64,000 bases of DNA from Hermatobates lingyangjiaoensis (lineage: Eukaryota; Arthropoda; Insecta; Hemiptera; Hermatobatidae): contig JAPFBL010000539.1 in NCBI GenBank assembly GCA_026182355.1, positions 1 to 64,000 on the forward strand, given 5' to 3'. The position numbers and the translations under genes were made by a program. Under the pieces are notes generated by a model that worked only from the letters and a program-made list of their open reading frames with translations, searched no databases and was not told the origin of the DNA. Positions 24,001-33,843 of this stretch are shown here, piece after piece. Each line of letters opens with the position of its first letter. The first letter of the stretch is position 1.

Positions 24001-24835
24001 CCGAAATGTTTTAACGAAATATCATTGTTATCTAGAAACGTCTTCCATCAACTTGGCGATGAATCACGAGCGTAGACGACAGGTGAGCCTCGAAACCCCT
24101 TCCGAAATGTTTTAACGAAATTTCATTATAATATAGAAACGTCTTCCATCAACTTGGCGATGAATCACGAGCGTAGACGACAGGTGAGCCTCGAAACCCC
24201 TTCCGAAATGTTTTAACGAAATTTCATTATAATATAGAAACGTCTTCCATTAACTTGACGTTGAATCACGAGCGTAGACGACAGGTGACCTCGAAACCCC
24301 TTCCGAAATGTTTTAACGAAATTTCATTATAATATAGAAACGTCTTCCATTAACTTGACGTTGAATCACGAGCGTAGACGACAGGTGACTCGAAACCCTT
24401 CCGAAATGTTTTAACGAAATTTCATTATAATATAGAAACGTCTTCCATCAACTTGGCGATGAATCACGAGCGTAGACGACAGGTGAGCCTCGAAACCCTT
24501 CCGAAATGTTTTAACGAAATATCATTGTTATCTAGAACGTCTTCCATTAACTTGACGTTGAATCACGAGCGTAGACGACAGGTGAGCCTCGAAACCCCTT
24601 CCGAAATGTTTTAACGAAATTTCATTGTTATCTAGAAACGTCTTCCATCAACTTGGCGATGAATCACGAGCGTAGACGACAGGTGAGCGTCGAAACCCCT
24701 TCCGAAATGTTTTAACGATATATCATTGTTATCTAGAAACGTCTTCCATTAACTTGACGTTGAATCACGAGCGTAGACGACAGGTGAGCCTCGAAACCCC
24801 TTCCGAAATGTTTTAACGAAATTTCATTGTTATCT
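12056..24835 (+). repeat. 101-bp satellite of exon 4 end plus 5' splice site, ~126 copies
   Basis: Each unit carries about 35 nt of exon 4 (GCGATGAATCACGAGCGTAG then ACGACAG), the donor GTGAGC and about 60 nt of intron. The real exon end is the first unit. Two main unit types alternate: one with ATCATTGTTATCTAG and ACTTGACGTTG, the other with TTCATTATAATATAG and ACTTGGCGATG. CAG|GTGA is preserved almost everywhere; a few units have GTGACCTCG or GTGACTCG. 101 is not a multiple of three, and no ORF over 60 codons exists in either strand. Larger blocks are duplicated (13 units; about 4.5 kb). Confidence 0.97.
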
Positions 24836-24844
24836 ATATATAAT

Positions 24845-25480
24845 TATTCTTTCTTCGTCCTCTATTCTAGTCTTCTCCTGATGACGAACAATTGTTCGAA
24901 ATATGAATTTAGTAAGTGTGTATTTCTTCTCTTTTTTCTTTGTCGTGTTTGTCTGTAATTTAAAGTTTTATATACTTATATGTATATAGTTTTATATGTA
25001 AAAGTTGGAAGCAGTCCTTTATTTAAACATAAATTGTTAAATAACGCCCCATATTTGGCTTGTATCAGTTTCTTACACAATTTCTCCAGTTTCCGGAATT
25101 CCTTCCTCGTCTCTTCATTAAAACTATTTTATAGTTTTATATGTATATATTTATCATAAACTTTAATTTGATTTCTATTGCATGGTCGATACTCTTATCA
25201 ATATTTATATTTCTTATATATGTAATAAATTTTAATAATATAAATATAATATATCAGATAATTCACCTTAGAAGTTTTCATGTCCTGAAGATGAATGTTG
25301 ATCATTCGAAACATGTCGACTATAGGAGATGTACTTTATTTTGTAGACGAAATAACGAGAGTGTTATTTAGAAAAATTGAGAAACTTGTTATGAAACAGG
25401 TATCAGTTAAGTTTGGTGTCATTTTCAATAATATGTGTGTCAAGGAAGGACTGCTACAAAACTTTTACGTATTTATATAA
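24845..25480. mobile_element. PLE-derived modules and N-terminal coding fragments
   Basis: The core CTGATGAC-GAACA-AT-TGTTC-GAAAT lies at 24878-24902 and CTGAAGAT-GAATG ... CATTC-GAAAC at 25285-25312. A minus-strand arm at 24985-25125 matches 7680-7850. After the second core the plus strand encodes FRKIEKLVMKQVSVKFGVIF and MCVKEGLLQNF, the same N-terminal-like pattern as elsewhere. No complete coding region is present. Confidence 0.6.
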
Positions 25481-25499
25481 AAAATGTTTCATATTCATA

Positions 25500-26603
25500 G
25501 CTGTAGATGGTCTAACTATACTTCCGCTTTGAGTTGTATTAAGTTTGTGATGGGACAAAATTATGAGAGTATGAATATCGATGTTGTCCGGAGATGTGGC
25601 TCGGAGTAAAGTAAGTATCCGGAAAAGTGGCTCGGAGTAAAGTAAGTGAGTGATGATAGAGTATTAGATAGCAGTGGCTGTCCCAGAAGGAAACACGCAT
25701 TAGCCCTTTACGATACCACACAATGAACATAGACTCTACATGGAGCATACTAAAGTTTGTCTAACTCAATGTCCCGTCAGAGACTATTTCGCAATGACGT
25801 TAACTAAGTCGCAAGGGGAAACTTTATCTAACGCAGGAATTCAAGTTTTCTTCACATGGTCAAGTGTAGTTTACTAGCTCAAGAGTCAGAGGTTCCAACT
25901 GTTTGTTCTTCCATGAACCTGAAGAACAGACAGCTAATGTAGTGTATACACAGGCATTTGCTTAACACTGTACTACTAATGGTATTTTCTACTAATCTAT
26001 AATTTCTAATGACATTTTGTAATACCAAGTATAATAGAATTTTTGCTTCCGTTGAAGACGAGTTCGTTTACTAGTCTATCTATATACTTATAAAACTATG
26101 TTGACCTTGATTCCTTGTTTGTTTGTACACAGGTGAAACTTGGAATACTCGTTGATTCCAGCTTATGCCGAATTATTCAAATAAATATTAAAGAAAACAG
26201 TTATTAATATACTATTTTATAAATAACGGCATTTAAAAAGAAAGAAGGTTGAAAAACATGTCCTTTCGACATAAGTACGGTTAATTTAATGATTTCAGAA
26301 GTATAAATTATTACCGATATAGAATAAACCTAACCAGTTATTTTCACGAGGGGAAACTTTATCTAACGCAGGAATTCAAGTTTTCCTCACATGATCAAGT
26401 GTAGTTTACTAGCTCAAGAGTCAGAGGTTCCAACTGTTTGTTCTTCCATGAACCTGAAGGACTGACAGTTGATGTGGTGTATACAGAGGCATTTGCTTAA
26501 CACTGTACTAGTAATGGTATTTTCTACTATTCTATAATTTCTAATGACATTTTGGAACACCAAGTGTAATAGAATTCTTGATTTCGTCAAAGATGGGTAC
26601 GTT
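25500..26603. mobile_element. Helitron-like and other non-autonomous repeat debris
   Basis: At 26071 CTAG is directly followed by TCTATCTATATACTTATAAA, the junction expected when a Helitron-like 3' end meets a 5' end; the same junction recurs inverted at 48093-48108. Two ~260-nt copies of one element (25795-26065 and 26345-26600) share GGAAACTTTATCTAACGCAG. A SINE fragment lies at 25670-25760 (-). No gene was recognised. Confidence 0.45.
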
Positions 26604-26793
26604 TGGTAGATATCTTTAACGACTACTTGATATCGCACAGGCTCAGGACAGACGGTTTAACGTCCTCTCCGAGGGATGGCGTGCTCAGATTTATTCACCT
26701 TCCCTGTGAATGAATCGATAACCTGAATGGGTATTGAACCTAGGACTTACTAGTCCAGTGAGCACGTTACCACTGAGCTAACCTAGCGCCCCA
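26604..26793 (-). mobile_element. tRNA-derived SINE, truncated
   Basis: The minus strand starts with the tRNA-like head (GCTCAGTGGTAACGTGCTCA) and continues with the shared body containing ATTCATTCACAGGG and GACGTTAAACCG. The 3' third is missing; the body abuts a Helitron-like end reading AAAGATGGGTACGTTTGGTAG. Confidence 0.75.
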
Positions 26794-26849
26794 TATAGTG
26801 TATTATCTATTCACGATGACAGAGAAACAACCCAGTTACGAGGAAGAGA

Positions 26850-26960
26850 AGAAATATAAAGATTGACGTTTGTTCTCCTGAAGAGGACACATGTCGAAAT
26901 TTCCAAATTTTTTTTTTATTGTTAATTCTTACCATTTGAATCTGATTTAAATATATTATA
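26850..26960 (+). mobile_element. PLE-derived module before exon 5
   Basis: CTCCTGAAGAGGACACATGT then CGAAAT carries the shared core plan (CTGAAGA-G-GACA-CA-TGTC-GAAAT). It ends less than 100 nt upstream of the exon 5 acceptor. Confidence 0.5.
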
Positions 26961-27002
26961 TTTGAAGTCTTAAAACTTGTGACGTTTCGCTTTTTATTGC
27001 AG

Positions 27003-27155
27003 ACCCTCTTCAAATTGGTCGACCTAATGAGACAAGATGTTGAAAGGGAAAGAAGAGGTAAAGTTGGAGTTGAAAACTTGGCAAAAGCTTTGAAACAGAC
27101 TCCAACATTTGCCGCCGATGATACCCATCAGAATCTACAAGACAAACTTCACCAT
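27003..27155 (+). CDS. NOSTRIN: NOSTRIN exon 5 of window (HR1/REM-1 helix)
   Basis: The acceptor is CTTTTTATTGCAG and the donor is CAT|GTAAGT. Fifty-one codons are in phase 0 at both ends. The segment VERERRGKVGVENLAKALKQ is the charged helix expected for the HR1/REM-1 repeat (vertebrate version KASKDKEGLERMLKTY). It is followed by TPTFAADDTHQNLQDKL. The donor is the first of 14 tandem GTAAGT copies. Confidence 0.9.
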
Positions 27156-28430
27156 GTAAGTTAGTAAAGAGACAATCCTTGTCGTCATATTGCTGGTCAA
27201 ACCGTGATGTCAGTTTGGGTATTACGAACCAGGTCTGAAAACTCTTGTAAGTTAGTAAAGAGACAATCCTTCTCGTCATATTGCTGGTCAAACCGTGATG
27301 TCAGTTTGGGTATTACGAACCCGGTCTGAAAACTCTTGTAAGTTAGTAAAGACACAGTCCTTGTCGTCATATTGCTGGTCAAACCGTGATGTCAGTTTGG
27401 GTATTACGAACCCGGTCTGAAAACTCTTGTAAGTTAGTAAAGACACAGTCCTTGTCGTCATATTGCTGGTCAAACTGTGATGTCAGTTTGGGTATTACGA
27501 ACCCGGTCTGAAAACTCTTGTAAGTTAGTAAAGAGACAGTCCTTGTCGTCATATTGCTGGTCAAACCGTGATGTCAGTTTGGGTATTACGAACCCGGTCT
27601 GAAAACTCTTGTAAGTTAGTAAAGAGACAATCCTTGAAGGTCATATTGCTGGTCAAACCGTGATGTCAGTTTGGGTATTACGAACCCGGTCTGAAAACTC
27701 TTGTAAGTTAGTAAAGAGACAGTCCTTGTCGTCATATTGCTGGTCAAACCGTGATGTCACTTTGGGTATTACCAACCCGGTCTGAAAACTCTTGTAAGTT
27801 AGTAAAGAGACAGTCCTTGTCGTCATATTGCTGGTCAAACTGTGATGTCAGTTTGGGTATTACGAACCCGGTCTGAAAACTCTTGTAAGTTAGTAAAGAG
27901 ACAGTCCTTGTCGTCATATTGCTGGTCAAACCGTGATGTCAGTTTGGGTATTACGAACCCGGTCTGAAAACTCTTGTAAGTTAGTAAAGAGACAGTCCTT
28001 GTCGTCATATTGCTGGTCAAACCGTGATGTCAGTTTGGGTATTACGAACCCGGTCTGAAAACTCTTGTAAGTTAGTAAAGAGACAATCCTTGTCGTCATA
28101 TTGCTGGTCAAACCGTGATGTCAGTTTGGGTATTACGAACCCGATCTGAAAACTCTTGTAAGTTAGTAAAGAGACAGTCCTTGTCGTCATATTGGTGGTC
28201 AAACTGTGATGTCAGTTTGGGTATTACGAACCCGATCTGAAAACTCTTGTAAGTTAGTAAAGAGACAGTCCTTGTCGTCATATTGCTAGTCAAACCGTGA
28301 TGTCAGTTTGGGTATTACGAACCCGGTCTGAAAACTCTTGTAAGTTAGTAAAGAGACAGCCCTTGTCGTCATATTGCTGGCTAAACCGTGATGTCAGTTT
28401 GGGTATTACGAACCCGGTCTGAAAACTCTC
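27156..28430 (+). repeat. 91-bp array of 5' splice sites, 14 copies
   Basis: The unit begins GTAAGTTAGTAAAGAGACA and ends CTGAAAACTCTT. The first copy is the genuine donor of exon 5, so each unit starts with a perfect donor hexamer. Copies differ by a few bases. Serial 61-codon minus-strand ORFs are products of the repeat. Confidence 0.97.
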
Positions 28431-28514
28431 ACAGCGAGAGTTTATTTCTTACTATAAATTAATTCTTATTAAAAAGAAACTAAGTTCCTCCAGCTGAGGA
28501 ATTTTTCTCATTGA

Positions 28515-29210
28515 TTGTGATTTAAGCGACTGAGGACTGATCTCCCCCGTTGCCTGACAGACTTGCTCCCCCCCATTCTTGACAATGTTTACTGACCTAA
28601 CAAAAACAGCAGGATGAGAATCTAGCAGTAGTGGGCCTCTGGTCCGGAACTGCTATTTACCACATGCACTGTTCTCATGGTGATATTCGTTGGTCGTTGG
28701 GAACGACTGAAGTTGTGACTTATAAGTTGACATTAACTATGAATAGGGAGAGAATCGATGAACAAAAATTATTTATAAAAAAAGCATACCGGAGTAGAGG
28801 TAAAGGAACTTTTAAAGGGATCTGATTAAAGAATTAAATTACAAGGCTTTCCCAAAACAAATGAAACCCATTAATTCGATTGCAATTTGCTACTAAAACA
28901 AAATTCGTTCAAAATGTTAACATTTTCTATGAGTTCATATAATAACAATTGAGTACTGAAAGTTTGTGGTCTTTAGCTAGATTTTAAGGTTTGTTTAAAT
29001 ACGAGTACATGCCCCAAATGACCACCATTCTTACAAGGGTGTCCCAAAATAAATGAATTCGATTACAATTTATTACTAAAACAAAATTCGTTAAAAATGT
29101 TAACAGTTTGTATGAGTTCATATAATAACAATCGAGTACTGAAAGTTTGTGGTCTTTAGCTAGATTTTAAGGTTTGTTTAAATACTTGCTCCAAATGACT
29201 ACTATATGGT
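28515..29210. repeat. Left arm of long inverted repeat around exon 6
   Basis: This sequence (for example GCAGTAGTGGGCCTCTGGTC and GGGAACGACTGAAGTTGTGA) recurs inverted at 30300-31172. It contains transposon-like units of about 180 nt bounded by GTGTCCCAAAATAAATGAA and ACAAACCTTAAAATCTAGC (seen in the opposite arm), resembling mariner-type termini. No transposase was recognised. Confidence 0.8.
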
Positions 29211-29424
29211 CTCACACATTCTTGAAGCTGTCGAGTAAAATACTAATCAGTCTGGCACATTCTTCTCAGTGACTAATTTCAAACTAATTTCAATCCAGCA
29301 AAAGTTCAACCCACCTGAGAGATTTTTTTGAAATGTTCTGTTAGGTGTAATCTTGCAGGATAGGATCACTGTACTAAATAATACAGAATTAAAAGTCAGA
29401 TTTTTTTTTTTTTTTTTTTTGCAG

Positions 29425-29577
29425 GTTAAATCAATACTGGCCTATCTAGAAGCATCTAAATACAAGCTGTGCTGCACTCTAGCGGAGGTAGACGGTAAAC
29501 AGAAGATGGATCACCCATTGGCCAAACACATCCATGTCTCTAGGGACAGGCAAGGCTTCCAACAGTCTATACTAAAG
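29425..29577 (+). CDS. NOSTRIN: NOSTRIN exon 6 of window (HR1 end and linker)
   Basis: The acceptor is a 20-nt T tract followed by GCAG; the donor is AAG|GTGAAC. Fifty-one codons are in phase 0 at both ends. LAYLEASKYKLCCTLAEVDG aligns with vertebrate LDLLEANSYKLSSMLAELEQ. The later segment HPLAKHIHVSRDRQGFQQS is a conserved patch that I associate with arthropod-type NOSTRIN, from memory only. The exon sits between the arms of a long inverted repeat in its two flanking introns. Confidence 0.9.
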
Positions 29578-29639
29578 GTGAACGCAGTGTTGACTCATTT
29601 CTGTCGAATTTACTATTACTTTATGTTTCTCTATTCCTT

Positions 29640-30140
29640 TTGTCTAGCAAACAGGTTGTCCCAAAATAAATGAAACCCACAACATTTATAATAAATATGT
29701 TGATTTTAACTCAAAAGTTTATATTTTTCAAATTTGATAACAGTTATAAGTAACAATTGTTATTATTGTTACACAATTATTATTATTATTATTATTTCCG
29801 TGGCTTGGAAATTAAAACAATAAAATTTTTTTTGTTACTATTTGTATAGAGACTAAATCCTATAAGACTGTTCGAACACGCTTTCACAGGAAGTTTAATA
29901 TTGTTAAATATATAATATAATGTTAAACTTGTAATATAAAGCATACTAACTTCAGTGGTAATAATAATATGCATGTATTTAATATTGTACATAAAATAGT
30001 TATAAGTAAACAATTATTATTTTAAAACCTAGTGGGTTGGAAATTAAAACAATAACATTTTTTTGTCACGACCTATATAGAGACTAAATCCTGTAAGACT
30101 GTTCGAACACGCTGTCGCAAGAAGTTTAATATTGTAAAAT
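29640..30140. repeat. AT-rich tandem duplicate, about 200 nt
   Basis: GGAAATTAAAACAATAA ... GAGACTAAATCCT ... GACTGTTCGAACACGCT occurs at 29805-29905 and again at 30035-30140 with minor changes. It is preceded by GTTGTCCCAAAATAAATGAA, a terminus like those in the adjacent inverted repeat. No gene. Confidence 0.6.
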
Positions 30141-30299
30141 AAAGAGGTGCTTCAGAGAGCGCTATACTCGGTAAAATCTACAGCATGGCGGCAATTTTGT
30201 TTTATTCAAATTAACCATTACGCAGGACATTAGTGTAATAAAAAGACAAGAATGTGACAGAGTGATAGATATTTTACTCAACGACTTCAAGTGTGTCTG

Positions 30300-31172
30300 A
30301 GACGATATAGTAGTCATTTGGAGCATGTATTTAAACAAACCTTAAAATCTAGCTAAAGACCCCAAAATTTCAGTACTCAATTGTTATTATATGAACTCAT
30401 GCAAAATGTTAACATTTTTAATGAATTTTCTATTAGTAACAAATTGTAATCGAATTCATTTATTTTGGGACACCCGTGTAAGAATAGTGGTCATTTGGGG
30501 CATGTACTCGTATTTAAACAAACCTTAAAATCTAGCTAAAGATCCCAAACTTTCAGTACTCAACTGTTATTATATGAACTCATACAAAATGTTAACATTT
30601 TTAATGAACTTTCTATTAGTAACAAATTGTAATCGAATTCATTTGTTTTGGGACACCCTTGTAAGAATGGTGGTCATTTGGGGCATGTACTCGTATTTAA
30701 ACAAACCTTAAAATCTAGCTAAAGGCCCCAAACTTTCAGTACTCAATTGTTATTATATGAACTCATACAAAATGCTAACATTTTTAACGTATTTTTTTTA
30801 GTAGCAAATTGCAATCGATTTAATGGGTTTCATTTGTTTTGGGACAGCCTTGTAATTTAATTCTTTAATTAGATCCCTTTAAAAGTTCCTTTACCTCTAC
30901 TCCGGTATGCTTTTTTTAAAAATAATTTTTGTTTATCGATTCTCTCCCTATTCATAGTTAATGTCAACTTATAAGTCACAACTTCAGTCGTTCCCAACGA
31001 CCAACGAATATTACCATGTACAACAGTGTATGTCGTAAATAGCAGTTCCGGACCAGAGGCCCACTACTGCTAGATTCTCATCCTGCTGTTTTTGTTGGGT
31101 TAGTAGACATTGTCAAGAATGGGGGAGTCAGTCTGTCAGGCAATGGGGGAGTTAGTCCTCAGCCGTTTAAAT
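30300..31172. repeat. Right arm of long inverted repeat around exon 6
   Basis: The reverse complement of the 28515-29210 arm, with three instead of two copies of the ~180-nt unit. The outermost part reads CTCATCCTGCTGTTTTTGTT and GACATTGTCAAGAATGGGGG, pairing with 28568-28620. Confidence 0.8.
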
Positions 31173-31399
31173 CAGAATCAAGGAGAAAAATTTATACCAA
31201 GTGAAGGAAAAAATAAAGGATCTGCTAAAAAAGATGTGTATAGTATTGGTCGAGATTCCTGTTTCTTTTCAGAGCTAACAGTAACTTTAAGTGGTATACT
31301 TCTGTTTTTGACATTTTAATAATTTTATAATGTAAGGAAAGAAAAAATTGAGGGATGAACAGAGGAATTGATAAATAAATAAATAAAAGTACGGTCTAA

Positions 31400-31515
31400 G
31401 CTCAGTTCTTGTCATATATAAGATAAGAGGGAGACCAAGCGCACTGGTTCAGAGATGGTTGGAAACCCAACCAGTGCGCTTGGTTTCCCTCTCTTATCTC
31501 TCCTGAAGACGGTCT
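31400..31515. mobile_element. Short palindromic PLE-derived module
   Basis: GAGACCAAGCGCACTGGTTC pairs with AACCAGTGCGCTTGGTTTCC, followed by CTCTCCTGAAGACGG, the 5' half of the shared core. The GAAA half is missing. It is a relative of 59725-60035. Confidence 0.6.
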
Positions 31516-32330
31516 GTCATGGTAGAATTCGTTTTAGAAATATCGTCTTCATAGAGAGAATTCAATTTAGAATGATTGTCTTCATAGATAGAATTCATTA
31601 TTATCATGGTCAGTCGTGGATGGAATTCATTTTAGAAATATGGTCTAACATGGATAGAATTCATTTTAGAATGATTGTCTATCATGAATAGAATTCATGA
31701 TTATCATGGTCAGTCGTGGATGGAATTCATTTTAGAAATATGGTCTAACATGGATAGAATTCATTTTAGAATCATGGTCTACCGTGGATAAAATTCATTT
31801 TGGAATAATGGTCTATCATAGATAGAATTCATTTTAGAATCATGGTCTATCATAGATAGAATTCATTTTAGAATAATGGTCTATCATAGATAGAATTCAT
31901 TTTAGAATCATGGTCTATCATAGATAGAATTCATTTTAGAATCATGGTCTATCATAGATAGAATTCATTTTAGAATCATGGTCTACCGAGGATAAAATTC
32001 ATTTTGGAATAATGGTCTATCATAGATAGAATTCATTTTAGAATCATGGTCTATCATAGATAGAATTCATTTTAGAATCATGGTCTTCACAGATAGAATT
32101 CATGATTATCATGGTCAGTCGTGGATGGAATTCATTTTAGAAATATGGTCCAACATGAATATAATTCATTTTAGAATCATGGTCTATCATGGATAAAATT
32201 CATTTTGGAATAATGGTCTATCATAGATAGAATTCATTTTAGAATGATGGTCTAGCATAGATAGAATTCATTTTAGAATGATGGTCTTCATGTTTATCAT
32301 GGTCAGTCGTGGATGGAATTCATGTTTAAA
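31515..32330 (+). repeat. 34-bp minisatellite upstream of exon 7, ~24 copies
   Basis: The unit is ATGGTCTATCATAGATAGAA TTCATTTTAGAATC with variants, and each unit has GAATTC and TTTTAGAAT. It ends about 70 nt before the exon 7 acceptor. The 78-codon ORF over it is an artefact. Confidence 0.92.
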
Positions 32331-32401
32331 GACCTGCAGGTAAAAAGTGATAATATTGCGTACATTGTGTTATGAAGAGCTAAGCTGAGATTGGTTTGCA
32401 G

Positions 32402-32504
32402 GTGCCTTCATGGCTACAGAAGGACACGGTGGATCTACCGCAGGACGACTGGATGCTCAGAGGAGCAGCGGACGGCAACTCTGTCCAGCCTGACAGTGAT
32501 TTCG
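32402..32504 (+). CDS. NOSTRIN: NOSTRIN exon 7 of window (variable linker)
   Basis: The acceptor is TTGGTTTGCAG and the donor is TTCG|GTAAGG. The exon has 34 codons plus one base. It reads VPSWLQKDTVDLPQDDWMLR and then a short acidic/polar tail. The final G joins AT of exon 8 to give Asp. Linkers between HR1 and SH3 are poorly conserved, so support comes from splice sites, phase and higher GC than the surroundings. Confidence 0.82.
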
Positions 32505-32529
32505 GTAAGGAGTAGAAAACTATCTTGTT

Positions 32530-32640
32530 TTCACAATGGGGGGGGGGCTCAACCTTTCTTTGCTTGTGGACCTCCTGAGAACTATTTTATCACCTGTGGA
32601 CACCCCCCTCCCTCCATCGGGATACTTTTTTTTTTTTCTA
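32530..32640 (+). other. Low-complexity segment after exon 7
   Basis: A G10 run (32538 onward), a C-rich stretch (CACCCCCCTCCCTCC) and a T run lie within 110 nt. It has no coding features. Confidence 0.5.
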
Positions 32641-32679
32641 TTATTGTTTAAACTGATTTCCTAGCGAGTAATTACCGGC

Positions 32680-32915
32680 TTTTTGTTTGATCGGTGATTC
32701 TACAGATTATACATTGGGAGTCATAAATTTGGGATTTTTAACGAGTACCTGACATCGTAAAGGCTCGGTACCGACGGTTTAATGTCCTCTCCGAAGGAGG
32801 ACGTACTAGATTTATTCACTTCCTGTGTGAATGAATCGAGGGCTAGGTGGGGATCGAACCCCGGATCTACCAACCGAGAGTCGAGTACGTTAAGTACTGA
32901 GGTAACCTAGCCCTA
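32680..32915 (-). mobile_element. tRNA-derived SINE
   Basis: The minus strand has a diverged A box region and GGTTCGATCC (B box), then the shared body (TCATTCACACAGGAAG, GACATTAAACCGTCGG, ATCCCAAATTTATGACTCCC). It matches the copy at 60425-60684 closely, including the 3' segment AATCACCGATCAAACAAAAA. Confidence 0.8.
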
Positions 32916-33843
32916 CTTCTTGATACTTATAAAACAGAATTTTATGTGCGTGTAAATTTTTAAACATAATTATTTGTTTTTAGGTAAATTTAAGTGTAAC
33001 AAAGAATAATTTCTTATACAATAGATATAGTAATTAATGAGGTCATTAAGGCTCGCTATCATAACTCCCTATACCAAGTTAAAGATAAGACGAACTTTCT
33101 ACACAAGTAAAAAATCTGGAGTGGCCTACACTCTACTTTACTATAAGTAACTCAATGTCAAATTTCTTGAGTATATAAAACATAACGTATCATTTAAGCA
33201 TAACATAAATATCTAAATGGGATATAATTATTAGCATTGCATTCGTGAGTTAGTACAGACAGTGATTGAAGGACATATCAATTTATAAGCTTATTTTTGT
33301 ACATCACAAATAATTTATTATTTGCAAATAATTTCATTAGTATAACTACAGCAGTAATAACATATTTGAAAAACCAAAGTGAACATTTCTTGAAACGAAA
33401 TATTATCCTACAAGAGAACATGGCTATTGTTCAAATAGCCAGTAGATTTCTTACATCGTTTACTTGACATCCTCGTACATTGAATATTAATGTAAAATTT
33501 TCACATTTGAAACAGTAAAATACCCTTTTTTTCTCTGAAAAACATCTTAAACAGCGAAGAAAATGTTGTTTTAAGGTGATTTGTTAATTAAAGATGTACG
33601 ATAATTACAGTTATTAATCTCTAAACGAAAGATTTATATTTGGAATTATCTTTTACATTTTTGGTTTTTAACAGAATTATTATACTGGGAATTTTATGGC
33701 TTCTTAGTATTTAATAAGATCATTTTCCTTCCCCTTTGTCAAATAACATATATACGAATTTTTTTTAATGAGTGTTATCATTTACCTCCACAATATTATT
33801 CCTCTTACATCTTTATAAATAAAATAATGATTTTGTCTGTACA
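32916..33843. repeat. AT-rich interspersed repeat, copy of the 42.9/44.6 kb family
   Basis: 33240-33740 matches 42915-43345 (+) and 44170-44640 (-), for example CCTACAAGAGAACATGGCTA. A Helitron or other DNA-transposon remnant is possible; class unknown. 33050-33180 contains ACTCTACTTTACTATAAGTA, a terminus seen near other repeats. Confidence 0.5.

Noticed and set aside
27010..28293. Series of 61-codon minus-strand ORFs reading MTSNMTTRTVSLLTYKSFQT
   Set aside because: Phase products of the 91-bp donor array; period 91 is not a multiple of three, and the ORFs stop in the next unit.
12056..28430. CRISPR-like direct repeats
   Set aside because: Units are contiguous without unique spacers, and the genome is eukaryotic with spliced genes.
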